The notes under the pieces are model-generated. The model was not told the DNA's origin. It did no database searches and saw nothing but the letters and a program-made list of their open reading frames with translations. A stretch of 64,000 bases of DNA from Acidobacteriota bacterium (GTDB lineage: Bacteria; Acidobacteriota; Terriglobia; Bryobacterales; UBA6623), in assembly GCA_016125275.1 (NCBI GenBank), contig WGMB01000007.1, positions 372,001-436,000 of the forward strand, in the 5' to 3' direction. The first letter of the stretch is position 1, and every line of letters starts with the position of its first letter. Of this stretch, positions 52,753-62,036 are shown piece after piece. Both the position numbers and the translations under genes were made by a program.

Positions 52753-53901
52753 TCAGGCCGTCCGGGCGTCCGGCCGCGGCCCGGCCAACGATTCCGCCAG
52801 CGACAGCAGCAGGAACGCCGTGACCGCCCCGACCACCGCCAGCGGGACGCCGGGCACTCCCAGCACGAACAACGGCGGCGCCATCAGCACGACGGCTGAC
52901 GCCCTCAGTGACCACGACCGCGCCAGCGCCAGCGCGGCCAGCGCCCCGGGCAGCAGCAGCGCCGCGTCCACCGCCGTGGCGAAGGGACTCGTCAGCAAGC
53001 CCGCCGCCAGAGCCACGCCCAGGGCGAAGGGATAGCTCACGCGAGCCGCCGTCACGGCCACGATGCCGGCCGCCGCCAGGCAAGCGACCAGCGCCGCCTC
53101 GTCCCCACCGCCGCCCAGCAGCGCCGTCGAGCGCAACGTCGGCTCGCCGCCCGGCGCCGCCGCGGCCATGCGCAGCGCCGCCGCCTGCCACCAGCGCAGC
53201 GGCCAGTCCGCCGGCCCGGCCAGCCGGCACGCCGCCAGCCAGCACGCCACGCCGGTCGCCAAGCCCGCCGTGAGCCGTCGCCGCCGCTGCGCCAGCGCCA
53301 CCAGCGGCAGCGTCAGGAACAGTTGCGGCGCCAGCGCACCCAGGCTCAGGAACAGCCCGGCCGCAAAATCCTTGTTGCGGCGCACCGCCCAAGCGCTCAT
53401 CGCCGCCGCCGCCAGCAGAAAAGGCGTCTCCCGGCCCTGCTGCAGCGCAAACAGCAACGGGACCGACGTCGCCACCGCCAGCAGATTCGTGGACGGCGCC
53501 GAGGGCCGCCAGAACCCCACGAAGCAGACCGCCGCCCACAACGACAGAATCAGCCACAGCAGCGAAGCGGCGGGGTAGGGCAGCCACGTCGCCGGCTCGA
53601 TGAGCCAACGCCACGCCGGCGGATGCAGGGCGGCCTCGGGGCCCAGGCGCCCGGCGTCTTCCGCCTGCGCCGCCAAATAGAGCGCCCGAAAGTCGTTGTC
53701 GGCCCCGGTCAGCAGGCTGTCGCGTTGTACCCAGACCAGCACGGCGAGGAACGCCGCCGCCGCGGCCATGCCGGCCAGCGCCTGCCACGGCAGGGTGAGC
53801 CGTCTCTGCGGGAGGGGCGCCGGTTGCGACGCAAGCGCGACATCCCGCCCGCGTGCACGCCGAACAGGAGCCGAACTTCGGGCTGGGGCCGCTTTGGGCA
53901 A
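52753..53901 (-). CDS. Membrane protein resembling GT87 (DUF2029) glycosyltransferases
   Basis: About 382 residues, most of them membrane helices. A short charged N-terminus is followed by a helix, a loop holding DNDFRALYLAAQAEDAG and LHPPAWRWLIEP, then many Ala/Leu-rich helices. The FRALYLAAQ loop and the P-P-W-rich loop resemble GT87 mannosyltransferase-like proteins (the donor would be a polyprenyl-phosphate sugar). No activity is proven. The start is uncertain: TTG 53901 is chosen because TATAAT on the minus strand near 53923-53928 lies just upstream; the frame continues to 53994. Confidence 0.7.
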   Translation of the reverse strand: MPKAAPARSSAPVRRARGRDVALASQPAPLPQRRLTLPWQALAGMAAAAAFLAVLVWVQRDSLLTGADNDFRALYLAAQAEDAGRLGPEAALHPPAWRWLIEPATWLPYPAASLLWLILSLWAAVCFVGFWRPSAPSTNLLAVATSVPLLFALQQGRETPFLLAAAAMSAWAVRRNKDFAAGLFLSLGALAPQLFLTLPLVALAQRRRRLTAGLATGVACWLAACRLAGPADWPLRWWQAAALRMAAAAPGGEPTLRSTALLGGGGDEAALVACLAAAGIVAVTAARVSYPFALGVALAAGLLTSPFATAVDAALLLPGALAALALARSWSLRASAVVLMAPPLFVLGVPGVPLAVVGAVTAFLLLSLAESLAGPRPDARTA

Positions 53902-54016
53902 GAGAGAGGCCTGTGGAAAAACAGAATTATATAGGACCGTAGTCGTAGGGTCGTATGCCGTTTCACTTCGCGGGCCAAAAAATTCGAAAATCAAGGGAGT
54001 GTTCGATCAAGACGCG

Positions 54017-54700
54017 ATGGCCCTGGCGCCGCTGTGGTACGTGGCGTTTCTGTTCCAGCTCACCTGCCATGAGGCCGCTCACGCCCTGGCGGCCAAGCTC
54101 GGCGGCGACGACACCGCCGCCCGCGGCGGGCAACTGACGCTCAATCCGCTGCCGCACATCCAGCGCGAGCCTTTCGGAACCGTTCTGGTACCGGCCCTGT
54201 CGCTGCTGCTGGCCGGCTGGATGGTCGGCTGGGGCAGCGCTCCCTACGATCCCTTTTGGCAGCGCCGCCACCCGCACCGCGCCGCTTGGATGGCGTTGGC
54301 CGGCCCGGCCGCCAACCTCCTGCTGGCGATCCTGGCGGCCGGAGTCATGTACCTGGGCTTCGCCGGGGGCTGGCTCGGCGCTCCGGACTACGTCAGCTTC
54401 ACCAGCCTGGTGCATGGGACCGGCGGAGAAGCCTCCGAGGCCGCCGCCGCCTTCCTCAGCATCTTCTTCTCCCTCAACCTGCTGCTGCTGACCTTCAACC
54501 TCATCCCCGTGCCGCCGCTCGACGGCGCCACCGCCATCGGCCTGCTGGTGCCCGAGGAGTGGGCCCTGAAGATGCTCGACTTCTGGCAGCAGCCCGGCTT
54601 TTCCCTGCTCGGAATCGTGCTCGCATGGAACTTCTTCGACCGGCTCTTCTATCCCGTCTTCGGTCTCGCCGTGCACGCGCTCTATTGGCCGTTCACGTAA
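54017..54700 (+). CDS. Site-2-protease family (M50) membrane metalloprotease
   Basis: 227 residues with about five membrane helices. The zinc motif is LTCHEAAHALAAKLGGD (HEAAH) in the first helix, and the second motif NLIPVPPLDGATAIG provides the metal-binding Asp. This fits the small M50B/Rip-like group that cleaves proteins within membranes. ATG 54017 is chosen; GTG 53999 is also in frame. Divergent from the GT87-like gene, so the intervening AT-rich stretch probably holds both promoters. Confidence 0.9.
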   Translation: MALAPLWYVAFLFQLTCHEAAHALAAKLGGDDTAARGGQLTLNPLPHIQREPFGTVLVPALSLLLAGWMVGWGSAPYDPFWQRRHPHRAAWMALAGPAANLLLAILAAGVMYLGFAGGWLGAPDYVSFTSLVHGTGGEASEAAAAFLSIFFSLNLLLLTFNLIPVPPLDGATAIGLLVPEEWALKMLDFWQQPGFSLLGIVLAWNFFDRLFYPVFGLAVHALYWPFT

Positions 54701-54855
54701 AGCCGACCCCAACCGGCGGCGTCGAACTTGCCGTCCCGGCCCACGATCTGGGGCCTCGTTTCCCTGCAAAACATTTTCTATCTCCAATGCTTGCCTAGAG
54801 ATACGGGCTGTGGCTACGATCGAAGGGCCTGTAAGGGAGGCTCGAAAACGCGCAT

Positions 54856-55698
54856 ATGGCGGCCACCGTCTGGAAAGGATTTCTGAGCTTTGGGCTCATC
54901 TCCATCCCCGTGAGGCTCTACACCGCGGCCCGCCCGAAGCGCGTCAGCTTCCGGCAGATCGTCAAGGAGACCATGCGGCCCGTCAAACAGCAGCTCTACT
55001 CTCCCGAGCTCGATCGCGTGGTCGAGCGCAAGGAGCTCGCCAAGGGCTACGAGTACGCCAAGGACCAGTTCCTGATCGTCGACGACGACGAGATCAAGAA
55101 GATCGAGCCGCCGTCGAAGGACACCATGGAGATCCTCGAGTTCGTCCGCCTGGCCGAAATCGACCCGCTCTACTACGAGAGCTCCTACTACGCCGTGCCC
55201 GAGGAGGCCGGGCGCAAGGCCTACGCCCTGCTCACCAAGGCCATGGAAGATGAGGGCTATGCCGCCTTGGCGAAGGTCTCCATGCGCCAGCGCGAGTACA
55301 CCGTGGTGATCCGGCCGCGCAAGGGCGGCATGACGCTGCACACCATGTACTACGCCGACGAGGTTCGTGAAGAGAGCGAGTACGGCAAGATCGAGGGCGT
55401 GGAGATCAAGGAGCAGGAAGAGAAGCTCGCCCGCCAGCTCATCGAGAGCCTGGCCGCGCCCTTCGAGCCCGAAAAGTACGACGACTCCTACCGCACCCAG
55501 GTGACCGCGCTCATCGAAGCCAAGCTCGAGGGCCGCGAAGCCGAGGAAGTGGAAGCCCCGCGCCTGGCGCCGGTCATCGACCTCATGCAGGCCCTGCAAC
55601 AGAGCCTGGAGGCGAAGAAGAAGCAGCCGCAGGCCGCCGAAGAGGCCGAACCCGCTGAAGCGAAAGAGAAAAAGTCCTCCAAGCGGAAGACCGGCTGA
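54856..55698 (+). CDS. ku: Ku protein (non-homologous end joining)
   Basis: 280 residues. Bacterial Ku forms a DNA-end-binding ring and recruits the ligase LigD. Family landmarks: MAATVWKGFLSFGLISIPVRLY, VVERKELAKGYEYAKDQFLIVDDDE, YYAVPEEAGRKAYALL, RQREYTVVIRPRKGGMTLHTMYYADEVR. The tail is short, ending in a lysine-rich stretch that probably adds DNA contact. No ligD was seen in the window. ATG 54856 matches the family start; GGGAGG lies about 14 bases upstream. Confidence 0.97.
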   Translation: MAATVWKGFLSFGLISIPVRLYTAARPKRVSFRQIVKETMRPVKQQLYSPELDRVVERKELAKGYEYAKDQFLIVDDDEIKKIEPPSKDTMEILEFVRLAEIDPLYYESSYYAVPEEAGRKAYALLTKAMEDEGYAALAKVSMRQREYTVVIRPRKGGMTLHTMYYADEVREESEYGKIEGVEIKEQEEKLARQLIESLAAPFEPEKYDDSYRTQVTALIEAKLEGREAEEVEAPRLAPVIDLMQALQQSLEAKKKQPQAAEEAEPAEAKEKKSSKRKTG

Positions 55699-55866
55699 GG
55701 AAACCTCCACAAGTTTTCCACAGCCCTCGAGAACCGCTGCGGCCCGTAGGGCGGGCCTTTGCGCTGATTCCGGCCGATGCGTGTGGAAACAGCCTCTGAG
55801 GCGAAGGTCCTAGTGGGCTTAGTACTGGCCCATCCGCGGACCTTAGCCGCCGGGTTTCGCTGCTAG

Positions 55867-57024
55867 CTACTGCTTCAGCTTGCCGCCGATGCGGTCGTAC
55901 TTGACCATCGTCGCCAGCACATCCACCATCGCGCGCACCGCCACCAGCGCCGTGATGTCGGAGATGTCGTAGGGCGGAGCCACTTCGACGGCCTCCATCG
56001 CCACGATGCCTTCCTTGGCGACGCCGCGCAGGATCGCCAGCGCCTCGCGCGGCAGAAAGCCGCCCGGCTCCGGCCAGCCCGTGCCGGGAACGAAGCCGGC
56101 GTCGAGCGAGTCCACGTCAAACGACAGGTACACCGCGCTGGCGCCCTTCCAGGCCGTCTCGAGCGCGATCTCGATCGTCTTCTCGATGCCCAGCGACTCG
56201 ATGTCCTGGATGGTCAGCACGTTCGTGCCGCGCATCTTGCCCACCTTCACGCCCGGCCGCGGCACCTGCCAGCCGCCGATGCCCACCTGCACCAGGTTCG
56301 ACGGCGGACAGTTCGGAATGTTCGTCGCGTGGAACCAGGGACAAGTGTGCATGATCTCGTCCATGTCCTTTTCCTGGGTGTCGATGTGCCGGTCGAGGTG
56401 GATGATGCCGACCTTGCCCTCGACCACCTGCGCCACGCCGCGCGCGCACGGAAAGCCGATCGAGTGGTCGCCGCCCATGATCAGCGGCAGCGTCCCTTGG
56501 CTCAGGATGTGCGCCACGCCCTTGGTGATCTGGTCGTGCCCCTTGGTGATGTTCGCCGGGCAGAAGATGTCTCCCACGTCGCACATCTTCAGCGACTCGC
56601 GCAGGTCCACGCCCATCTCGAAGTTGTAGGTGGTGTAGAGCGATGAGATGCGACGGATGCCTTGCGGGCCGAAGCGCGTGCCGGAGCGGTAGGTCGTGCC
56701 GATGTCGAACGGAGCGCCCACGAAGGCGACATCATACTCGTCGACCTTGCGCACGTCTTCGAGGTAAGGAACCTTCAGAAAGGTGTTGATGCCGGACCAG
56801 TGCGGCAGCTCGCCGCGCTGAAAGGTCGAGATCTCGGTCTTGTCCTCGATGGAATCGGCCGGCGGCAGCCCAAACTCATGGTTCCGCTTGCACTCGGCTT
56901 CCCATTGCGCCGAAGGAATGCGGGCTTCGGCGTCGAGCGAGGCCTGCCCCTCATACTTCGAAAAATCAGGACGCGGGCGGTCGTGCTCGCGAAGGGTAGG
57001 GGCGTGACGCTTATAGAAGGACAT
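55867..57024 (-). CDS. Ureohydrolase-family enzyme (agmatinase-like; candidate guanidine hydrolase)
   Basis: 385 residues. Metal ligands of the ureohydrolase fold: His in LIMGGDHSIGF, Asp/His/Asp in HLDRHIDTQ (usually DAHxD; here R replaces A), and Asp pair in LSFDVDSLDAGF. The chain is longer than typical SpeB (about 300) because of an N-terminal extension containing FQRGELPHWSGINTFLKVPYLEDVR. That extension and length resemble the GdmH guanidine-hydrolase group. Reaction therefore agmatine to putrescine or guanidine to urea; sequence alone does not decide. Start ATG 57024. Confidence 0.82.
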   Translation of the reverse strand: MSFYKRHAPTLREHDRPRPDFSKYEGQASLDAEARIPSAQWEAECKRNHEFGLPPADSIEDKTEISTFQRGELPHWSGINTFLKVPYLEDVRKVDEYDVAFVGAPFDIGTTYRSGTRFGPQGIRRISSLYTTYNFEMGVDLRESLKMCDVGDIFCPANITKGHDQITKGVAHILSQGTLPLIMGGDHSIGFPCARGVAQVVEGKVGIIHLDRHIDTQEKDMDEIMHTCPWFHATNIPNCPPSNLVQVGIGGWQVPRPGVKVGKMRGTNVLTIQDIESLGIEKTIEIALETAWKGASAVYLSFDVDSLDAGFVPGTGWPEPGGFLPREALAILRGVAKEGIVAMEAVEVAPPYDISDITALVAVRAMVDVLATMVKYDRIGGKLKQ

Positions 57025-57154
57025 CGAAGACAACTTCCGTGGTGAGAGTAGGTTGCCGAGCCCAAGGGCCCGGGACGAACGAGGCGGCGCGTCACGGCGG
57101 GACCGCGTTCGAGGGTGAAATCGAAGGATAGCAAACCCTAGTTCGCGGGGGTCT

Positions 57155-57688
57155 TCATCGGGAATCCGAGCCGCACCTCTCCTCGCTCGAGGCCGGCCTG
57201 TCCCCCGTTTGTCGCTCGGCAAGACGCGAACGACTGGCCTCCACAAACTCCAGGAACTCCGATGTGAAGGAGAACTCCTCGAGGGGCGACAAGCGACGAA
57301 GAATGGCCTGGCCGATGCCTCCGGTTGCCGCTCTGGTGCGGGCTTCCATGGGAGGACGCTCTCCCCAAGCGGGCGGATAGACGACGCGGCTGCGAAAGTC
57401 CGTGTGGCCAGTGAGGCGCATTTCGAGTCGAGATCCGAGGCTGCCTCTCAGGCGTTCGAGGAACTTCTCCGACCGTCCGTCCACGGGAAACTCCCAGAAC
57501 TCCTGACGCGTGAACACGATTAGGAAGTAATCGTCGAGCCAAGGGCCGTTTGGCGTCGTGTACTCGACGACCGCAATCACCTTCTCCGGTGGGATCTCGA
57601 TGGGCGCGGCCTCGCGGGGCGCCTCCTTGGCGGGGGCGGCTTTTCGCCTCGAGAGGAGTCGGGCCCAGCCATTGGCAAACCAGCCCAC
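57155..57688 (-). CDS. Hypothetical protein downstream of the sulfatase
   Basis: 177 residues, with a short basic N-terminus (WARLLSRRKAAPAKEAP), then an alpha/beta region with KVIAVVEYTTPNGPWLDDYFLIVFT and FWEFPVDGRSEKFLERLRGSLG. No signal peptide or known motif. The start is GTG 57688, 1 base after the sulfatase stop, so it is probably in the same transcript. Function unknown. Confidence 0.6.
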   Translation of the reverse strand: MGWFANGWARLLSRRKAAPAKEAPREAAPIEIPPEKVIAVVEYTTPNGPWLDDYFLIVFTRQEFWEFPVDGRSEKFLERLRGSLGSRLEMRLTGHTDFRSRVVYPPAWGERPPMEARTRAATGGIGQAILRRLSPLEEFSFTSEFLEFVEASRSRLAERQTGDRPASSEERCGSDSR

Positions 57689-57689
57689 G

Positions 57690-59108
57690 CTACTCCGCAG
57701 CCGTCTTCATCGGCCAGACCTCATGCTCGGTCCGCGCCGCGCCCAAAATTCCCTCGATCTCCCGGACCACGTCCGGGTGCTCGGCGGCCACGTCGCGCTC
57801 CTCCCCCACATCCTCGGCCAAGTTGTAGAGCTCCACCGCTCCCTTCGGCGCTAGGCGGACTCCCTTCCAGTCCCCCATCCGCACGGCCTGCGCGGTCGCT
57901 TTGCCTTCATGAAACTCCCAGTACAGATACTCATGCTCGGCCTGTTTCTCGGGATGTCCCGTCAGAAGCGGAACCAGCGAAACGCCGTCCAGCCCGGTCG
58001 GCGACGGCGCCCCACTGAGCTCGGCGAACGTCGGGAAGAAGTCCCAGAACGCACCCACGAAATCCGTCGTCTCACCCTTCGGCGTTCCCCCGGCCGGCCA
58101 ACGCGCGATCAGCGGCACGCGGACGCCGCCTTCATACAGGTCCCGCTTAATGCCCCGCAGCGGCCCGTTGGAGTCGTTGAAATCCGGGTCGTTGCCGCCT
58201 TCCCGGTGCGGCCCGTTGTCGGAGGTGAACAGCACTAGCGTGTTGTCAGCCATACCCTTGCTTTCCAGCAGGTCGAGCAGCTTGCCGGTGTCGCCGTCGA
58301 GCCTCGTGATCATCGAGGCGTGCTGCTTCTGGCGTTCGGGCCAATCCATGTCGGCGTACGGGCCGAGGTCGGGAACCTCCATGCCGTCCTACTTGCCTTC
58401 GTTGTTGGCGTGCGGAATCGTCACCGTCAGCGCCAGAAAGAACGGCTGCTTGGCCGTCTCGCCCACCCAATGCAGGGCCTCGGCGGCCAGGCGGTCGTGC
58501 GAATACTCGTTCTTCTCGATCGCCACCCCGGCGCCGTCCCCGCGCTTCGGCTCCGGCATCACGTTGTTGAGCGGAAACCGCTCGGCGTTGCGGAACAGGA
58601 ATTCGGGGTAGTAGTTGTGGGCGTGGCGCTGGCCCAAGTAGCCGAAAAAGTAGTCGAAGCCCTGCCGGTTGGGCTCGCCCGTCGAGCCCGGCCCGCCCAG
58701 GCCCCACTTACCGATCAGCGCCGTGTTGTAGCCCTGCCCGTGGAGCATCTCCGCGACGGTCACCGTCTCGTCCGGCAACGGGAGCTGCCCCATCGGCTGG
58801 ATCTCGTAGTTGCCCCGCACCGGGGTGTGTCCGGTGTGCAGCCCGGTCATCAGCGAGGCCCGCGACGGCGCGCAGACGGTATCTCCGGCATAGAAATCCG
58901 TGAACCGCAGCCCTTCTTGCGCCAGAGCGTCCAACCGCGGCGTCCGGATGCGCTGTTGCCCATAAGAGCCCAGGTCGCCGTAGCCGAGATCGTCGGCCAC
59001 GATCAGCACGATGTTCGGCGGTTGCGGCGGGGCGGGCGCCTCCTCCGCGGGACCGCCGCAGCCGCCGAGCAGCGCGGCCAGGGCGAGGAGCAACGGCGGG
59101 CGGGACAT
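57690..59108 (-). pseudogene. Lipoprotein sulfatase, interrupted by one in-frame TAG
   Basis: One frame of 472 codons before the final stop, broken only by TAG at 58389-58391. The first part has a lipobox ([11 protein letters not shown]), [19 protein letters not shown] and the formylglycine motif VCAPSRASLMTG. It reads ...TIPHANNEGK, TAG, DGMEVPDLGPYADMDWPERQ..., a continuous match to sulfatases through the break. The second part has LFTSDNGPHREGG and LRGIKRDLYEGGVRVPLIARWP. Upstream of the ATG is TACAAT at 8 bases. A CAG- or AAG-to-TAG change explains it. Confidence 0.88.
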
Positions 59109-59116
59109 CGCGGGCG

Positions 59117-59145
59117 ATTGTAGCGCAAGCCCGCGGCGCTACAAT
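59117..59145. promoter_or_regulatory. Divergent -10 boxes between the sulfatase gene and thiG
   Basis: TACAAT occurs on both strands: minus-strand copy at 59117-59122, 8 bases before the sulfatase ATG; plus-strand copy at 59140-59145, 9 bases before the thiG ATG. The start regions of the two promoters nearly overlap. Confidence 0.5.
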
Positions 59146-59154
59146 GAGGGGTCC

Positions 59155-59925
59155 ATGGCGTTGCAGATCGCGGATAGAATTTTCGAGTCGCGCCTCATCG
59201 TGGGCACCGGCAAGTACCGCAGCTTCCCGGAGATGAAGCGTTGCCACGAAATCTCCGGCGCGGACATGGTCACCGTGGCCGTGCGCCGCGTGAACCTTTC
59301 GGACCGCTCGAAGGAGTCCTTGCTGGACTACATCGACCGCGACCGGATGTTCATCCTGCCCAATACCGCCGCTTGCTACAACGCCGACGAGGCGATCCGC
59401 ACGGCGATGCTGGGCCGCGAGGTGGGTCTGTCGAACTGGGTCAAGCTCGAGGTCATCGGCGACCAGCAGACGCTGTTTCCTGACAACGAGGACCTGCTCA
59501 AGGCCACCCGTTTCCTGGTCAAGGAAGGCTTTGTGGTGCTGCCCTACACCACCGACGATCTCATCAACGCCCGCAAGCTCGTCGACGCCGGCGCAGCGGC
59601 CGTCATGCCGCTGGCGGCGCCCATCGGCTCGGGCCTGGGTATCCAGAACGAGACCAACCTGCGCATCCTCCGCGAGATGATCGACCAAGTGCCGCTGATC
59701 GTGGACGCCGGCGTGGGCACCGCCTCCGACGCCGCCCGCGCCATGGAGCTGGGCTTCGACGGCGTGCTCATGAACACGGCCATCGCCGAAGCCGAGCAGG
59801 CCGAGAAGATGGCCGAAGCCATGAAGCTGGCCGTGCGGGCCGGCCGCCTGGCCTTCGAATCCGGTCGCATGCAGAAGCGCCTGTACGCCTCGGCCAGCTC
59901 GCCGTTGGCCGGCGTCGTCCGCTAG
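59155..59925 (+). CDS. thiG: Thiazole synthase ThiG
   Basis: 256 residues. ThiG condenses deoxyxylulose phosphate, dehydroglycine and ThiS thiocarboxylate into the thiamine thiazole. Family landmarks: [16 protein letters not shown] with the Schiff-base-region Lys, [54 protein letters not shown] and [11 protein letters not shown]. No thiS or thiF is next to it. ATG 59155 has GAGGGG just upstream and TACAAT at 9 bases. It converges on pcm with a 3-base gap. Confidence 0.97.
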   Translation: MALQIADRIFESRLIVGTGKYRSFPEMKRCHEISGADMVTVAVRRVNLSDRSKESLLDYIDRDRMFILPNTAACYNADEAIRTAMLGREVGLSNWVKLEVIGDQQTLFPDNEDLLKATRFLVKEGFVVLPYTTDDLINARKLVDAGAAAVMPLAAPIGSGLGIQNETNLRILREMIDQVPLIVDAGVGTASDAARAMELGFDGVLMNTAIAEAEQAEKMAEAMKLAVRAGRLAFESGRMQKRLYASASSPLAGVVR

Positions 59926-59928
59926 GCG

Positions 59929-60543
59929 TCAGACTTCGGTCTCGGGCAGCATCGGCACGAACCGCACCGGCAGATCCTCGCGCCGCCGGACGTTGCCGTC
60001 CTCGTCCTTTTCCACAACGATCAGCGTCTGGGCGTCCTCGAAACCGCCCACCGGAGCCACCAAGCGCCCGCCCGGCGCCAGTTGCTCCACCAGCGCCTCG
60101 GGCAGCGTCTTCGGCGCGGCCGTCACCAGGATGCGGTCGAACGGCGCCTCCTCCGGCCAGCCTTCAAAGCCGTCTCCGTAGCGCACTTCCACGTTGTCGT
60201 AGCCCAGCTCGGCCAGCCTCCGCCGGGCGGCCTCCGCCAGCGGCCGAATGCGCTCGATCGAGTAGACCCGCCGGGCCAACAGCGACAGCAGCGCCGCCTG
60301 GTAGCCCGAGCCGGTTCCGACCTCCAGCACTCTGTGCTGCGGCTCCACGGCGAGCAGCTCGCTCATGTAGGCCACGATGTAAGGCTGCGAGATCGTCTGC
60401 CCGCGGCCGATCGGCAGCGGGTTGTCGTCGTAGGCCTGCTCCGCCAAGCTCGGCGGCAGAAAGCGGTCCCGCGGAACCTCCCGCATCGCCGCCAACACGC
60501 GCGGATCGCGCACCGGCCGCGACGTCCTGTATCCGCCCCCCAT
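59929..60543 (-). CDS. pcm: Protein-L-isoaspartate O-methyltransferase
   Basis: 204 residues. It methylates isoaspartyl residues so that damaged proteins can be repaired. Landmarks: VRDPRVLAAMREVPRDRFLPP, the PCMT motif LPIGRGQTISQPYIVAYM, VLEVGTGSGYQAALLSLLA, and APFDRILVTAAPKTLPEAL. ATG 60543 gives a slightly short N-terminus; the longer frame to 60648 adds sequence unlike the family. Convergent with thiG; divergent from the permease gene. Confidence 0.94.
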   Translation of the reverse strand: MGGGYRTSRPVRDPRVLAAMREVPRDRFLPPSLAEQAYDDNPLPIGRGQTISQPYIVAYMSELLAVEPQHRVLEVGTGSGYQAALLSLLARRVYSIERIRPLAEAARRRLAELGYDNVEVRYGDGFEGWPEEAPFDRILVTAAPKTLPEALVEQLAPGGRLVAPVGGFEDAQTLIVVEKDEDGNVRRREDLPVRFVPMLPETEV

Positions 60544-60668
60544 CCCGTTTCTTCCAGGCCTGTCCCGGCTCCAGCCGACAGCGCCCGGCCGCTCCGCTAG
60601 AATGGGCCAAGCTCCAGCCGACGCCGCGCCTCGGCCACCGAGCCGCACGCGGCCATCAGTCTAACAAC

Positions 60669-62036
60669 ATGCCCGATACCGGACTTTCGCGCAGGCTGGG
60701 CCTCATCAGTTGCACCGCCATCGTAGTCTCGAACATGATCGGGACCGGCATCTTCACCACCACCGGTTTCCTGGCGGGCGACTTGGGCTCCCCGCCGCTG
60801 GTGATCGCCATCTGGGCCGTCGGCGCGGCTCTCGCCTTCGTGGGGGCCATCTGCTATTCCGAGCTGGCGGTCAACTTCCCGCGCTCGGGCGGCGAGTACG
60901 TGTACCTGTCCGAAGCCTGGGGCCCGGCCTGGGGATTCATTGACGGCTGGGTCAGCTTTTTCGCCGGATTCTCCGCCCCCATTGCCGTCGCCGCGCTCGG
61001 AATTTCGGCCTACCTGGGCTACTTCGCGCCGGCCCTCGATCCCCAGTCCACCGTCGCTTGGACGGTCGGGCCGCTGAGCGTCTACGCCGGGCCGGGCCAA
61101 CTGCTGGCCTGCGGCATCGTGGCCGCGCTCACCTTGCTCAACCTCTTCGGCGTGGCGGAGGTCGCCAAGCTCCAGAACACTTTGACCGGCCTCAAACTGA
61201 CGGTGCTCGCCCTGTTGCTGGCGCTGGGCTTCACGATCGGCCGGGGCGACTGGGGACACTTCTCCGAGACGATCGAGCGCAGCTCGTCCACGCCTCTGCC
61301 GGCCCAATTCCTGCTCAGCCTCGTCTTCGTCTACTTCGGCTACAGCGGCTGGAACGCCGCCGTCTACGTGGCCGAAGAAGTGCAGGACCCCGAGCGCACC
61401 TTGCCGCGCTCGCTGCTGCTGGGCACGGCCTTGGTGGCGGCCTTCTACGCCGCCCTCAACGCGCTGTACATCTACGCCAGCCCGCTGGCGGACCTGGCCG
61501 GTAAGGTCGCCGTGGGCGCTCACGCCGCCGGCGCTCTGTTCGGCGAACGCGGCGGCTCGGTGTTCGCCGCCGGCATGGCTCTGTCTTTGCTGGCGACCGT
61601 CAACGCCATGTGCCTCATCGGGCCGCGCGTGTACTACGCCATGGCGCGCCACGGCGCCTTCTTCTCCTTCGCCGCCAAGATCCACCCCACCCGGCGCAGC
61701 CCCTGGGCGGCCGTGCTCGCTCAGGGTCTCTGCTGCTGCCTGCTGATCCTCACCGGTGCCTTCGAGAGCCTGCTGTTTTACGTCGGCTTCACGCTCTGGC
61801 TGTTCACGGCGTTTGCCGTGGCCGGGCTGTTCCGCTTTCGCCGCCGGCCGGGCTGGCGTCCGCTCTCCTGGATCAGTTTCGGCTGGCCCGCCCTGCCGCT
61901 GCTCTACGTCGCCGTCAACCTGCTGGTGTTCGTCTACTTCGCCCTCGACCGCAGTTGGGAAGCGCTGTGGAGCCTGCTCACGATCGCCGGCGGCGGACTG
62001 ACCTACCATTGGAGCGTTCGGCGGAAAATAGGCTAA
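60669..62036 (+). CDS. APC-superfamily amino acid permease
   Basis: 455 residues with about 12 membrane helices. The start SNMIGTGIFTTTGFLAGDLG carries the G-T-G-I-F substrate-binding turn typical of APC transporters. Helix 2-3 has CYSELAVNFPRSGGEYVYLSEAWGP and helix 6 has FVYFGYSGWNAAVYVAEEVQDPERTLPRSL. Likely an importer or exchanger of an amino acid; the substrate is unknown. ATG 60669 has no ribosome site. Confidence 0.95.
   Translation: MPDTGLSRRLGLISCTAIVVSNMIGTGIFTTTGFLAGDLGSPPLVIAIWAVGAALAFVGAICYSELAVNFPRSGGEYVYLSEAWGPAWGFIDGWVSFFAGFSAPIAVAALGISAYLGYFAPALDPQSTVAWTVGPLSVYAGPGQLLACGIVAALTLLNLFGVAEVAKLQNTLTGLKLTVLALLLALGFTIGRGDWGHFSETIERSSSTPLPAQFLLSLVFVYFGYSGWNAAVYVAEEVQDPERTLPRSLLLGTALVAAFYAALNALYIYASPLADLAGKVAVGAHAAGALFGERGGSVFAAGMALSLLATVNAMCLIGPRVYYAMARHGAFFSFAAKIHPTRRSPWAAVLAQGLCCCLLILTGAFESLLFYVGFTLWLFTAFAVAGLFRFRRRPGWRPLSWISFGWPALPLLYVAVNLLVFVYFALDRSWEALWSLLTIAGGGLTYHWSVRRKIG

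Noticed and set aside
57025-57150. Guanidine-I riboswitch upstream of the ureohydrolase gene
   Set aside because: Only CTAGGGTT resembles the consensus; the other conserved blocks were not found.
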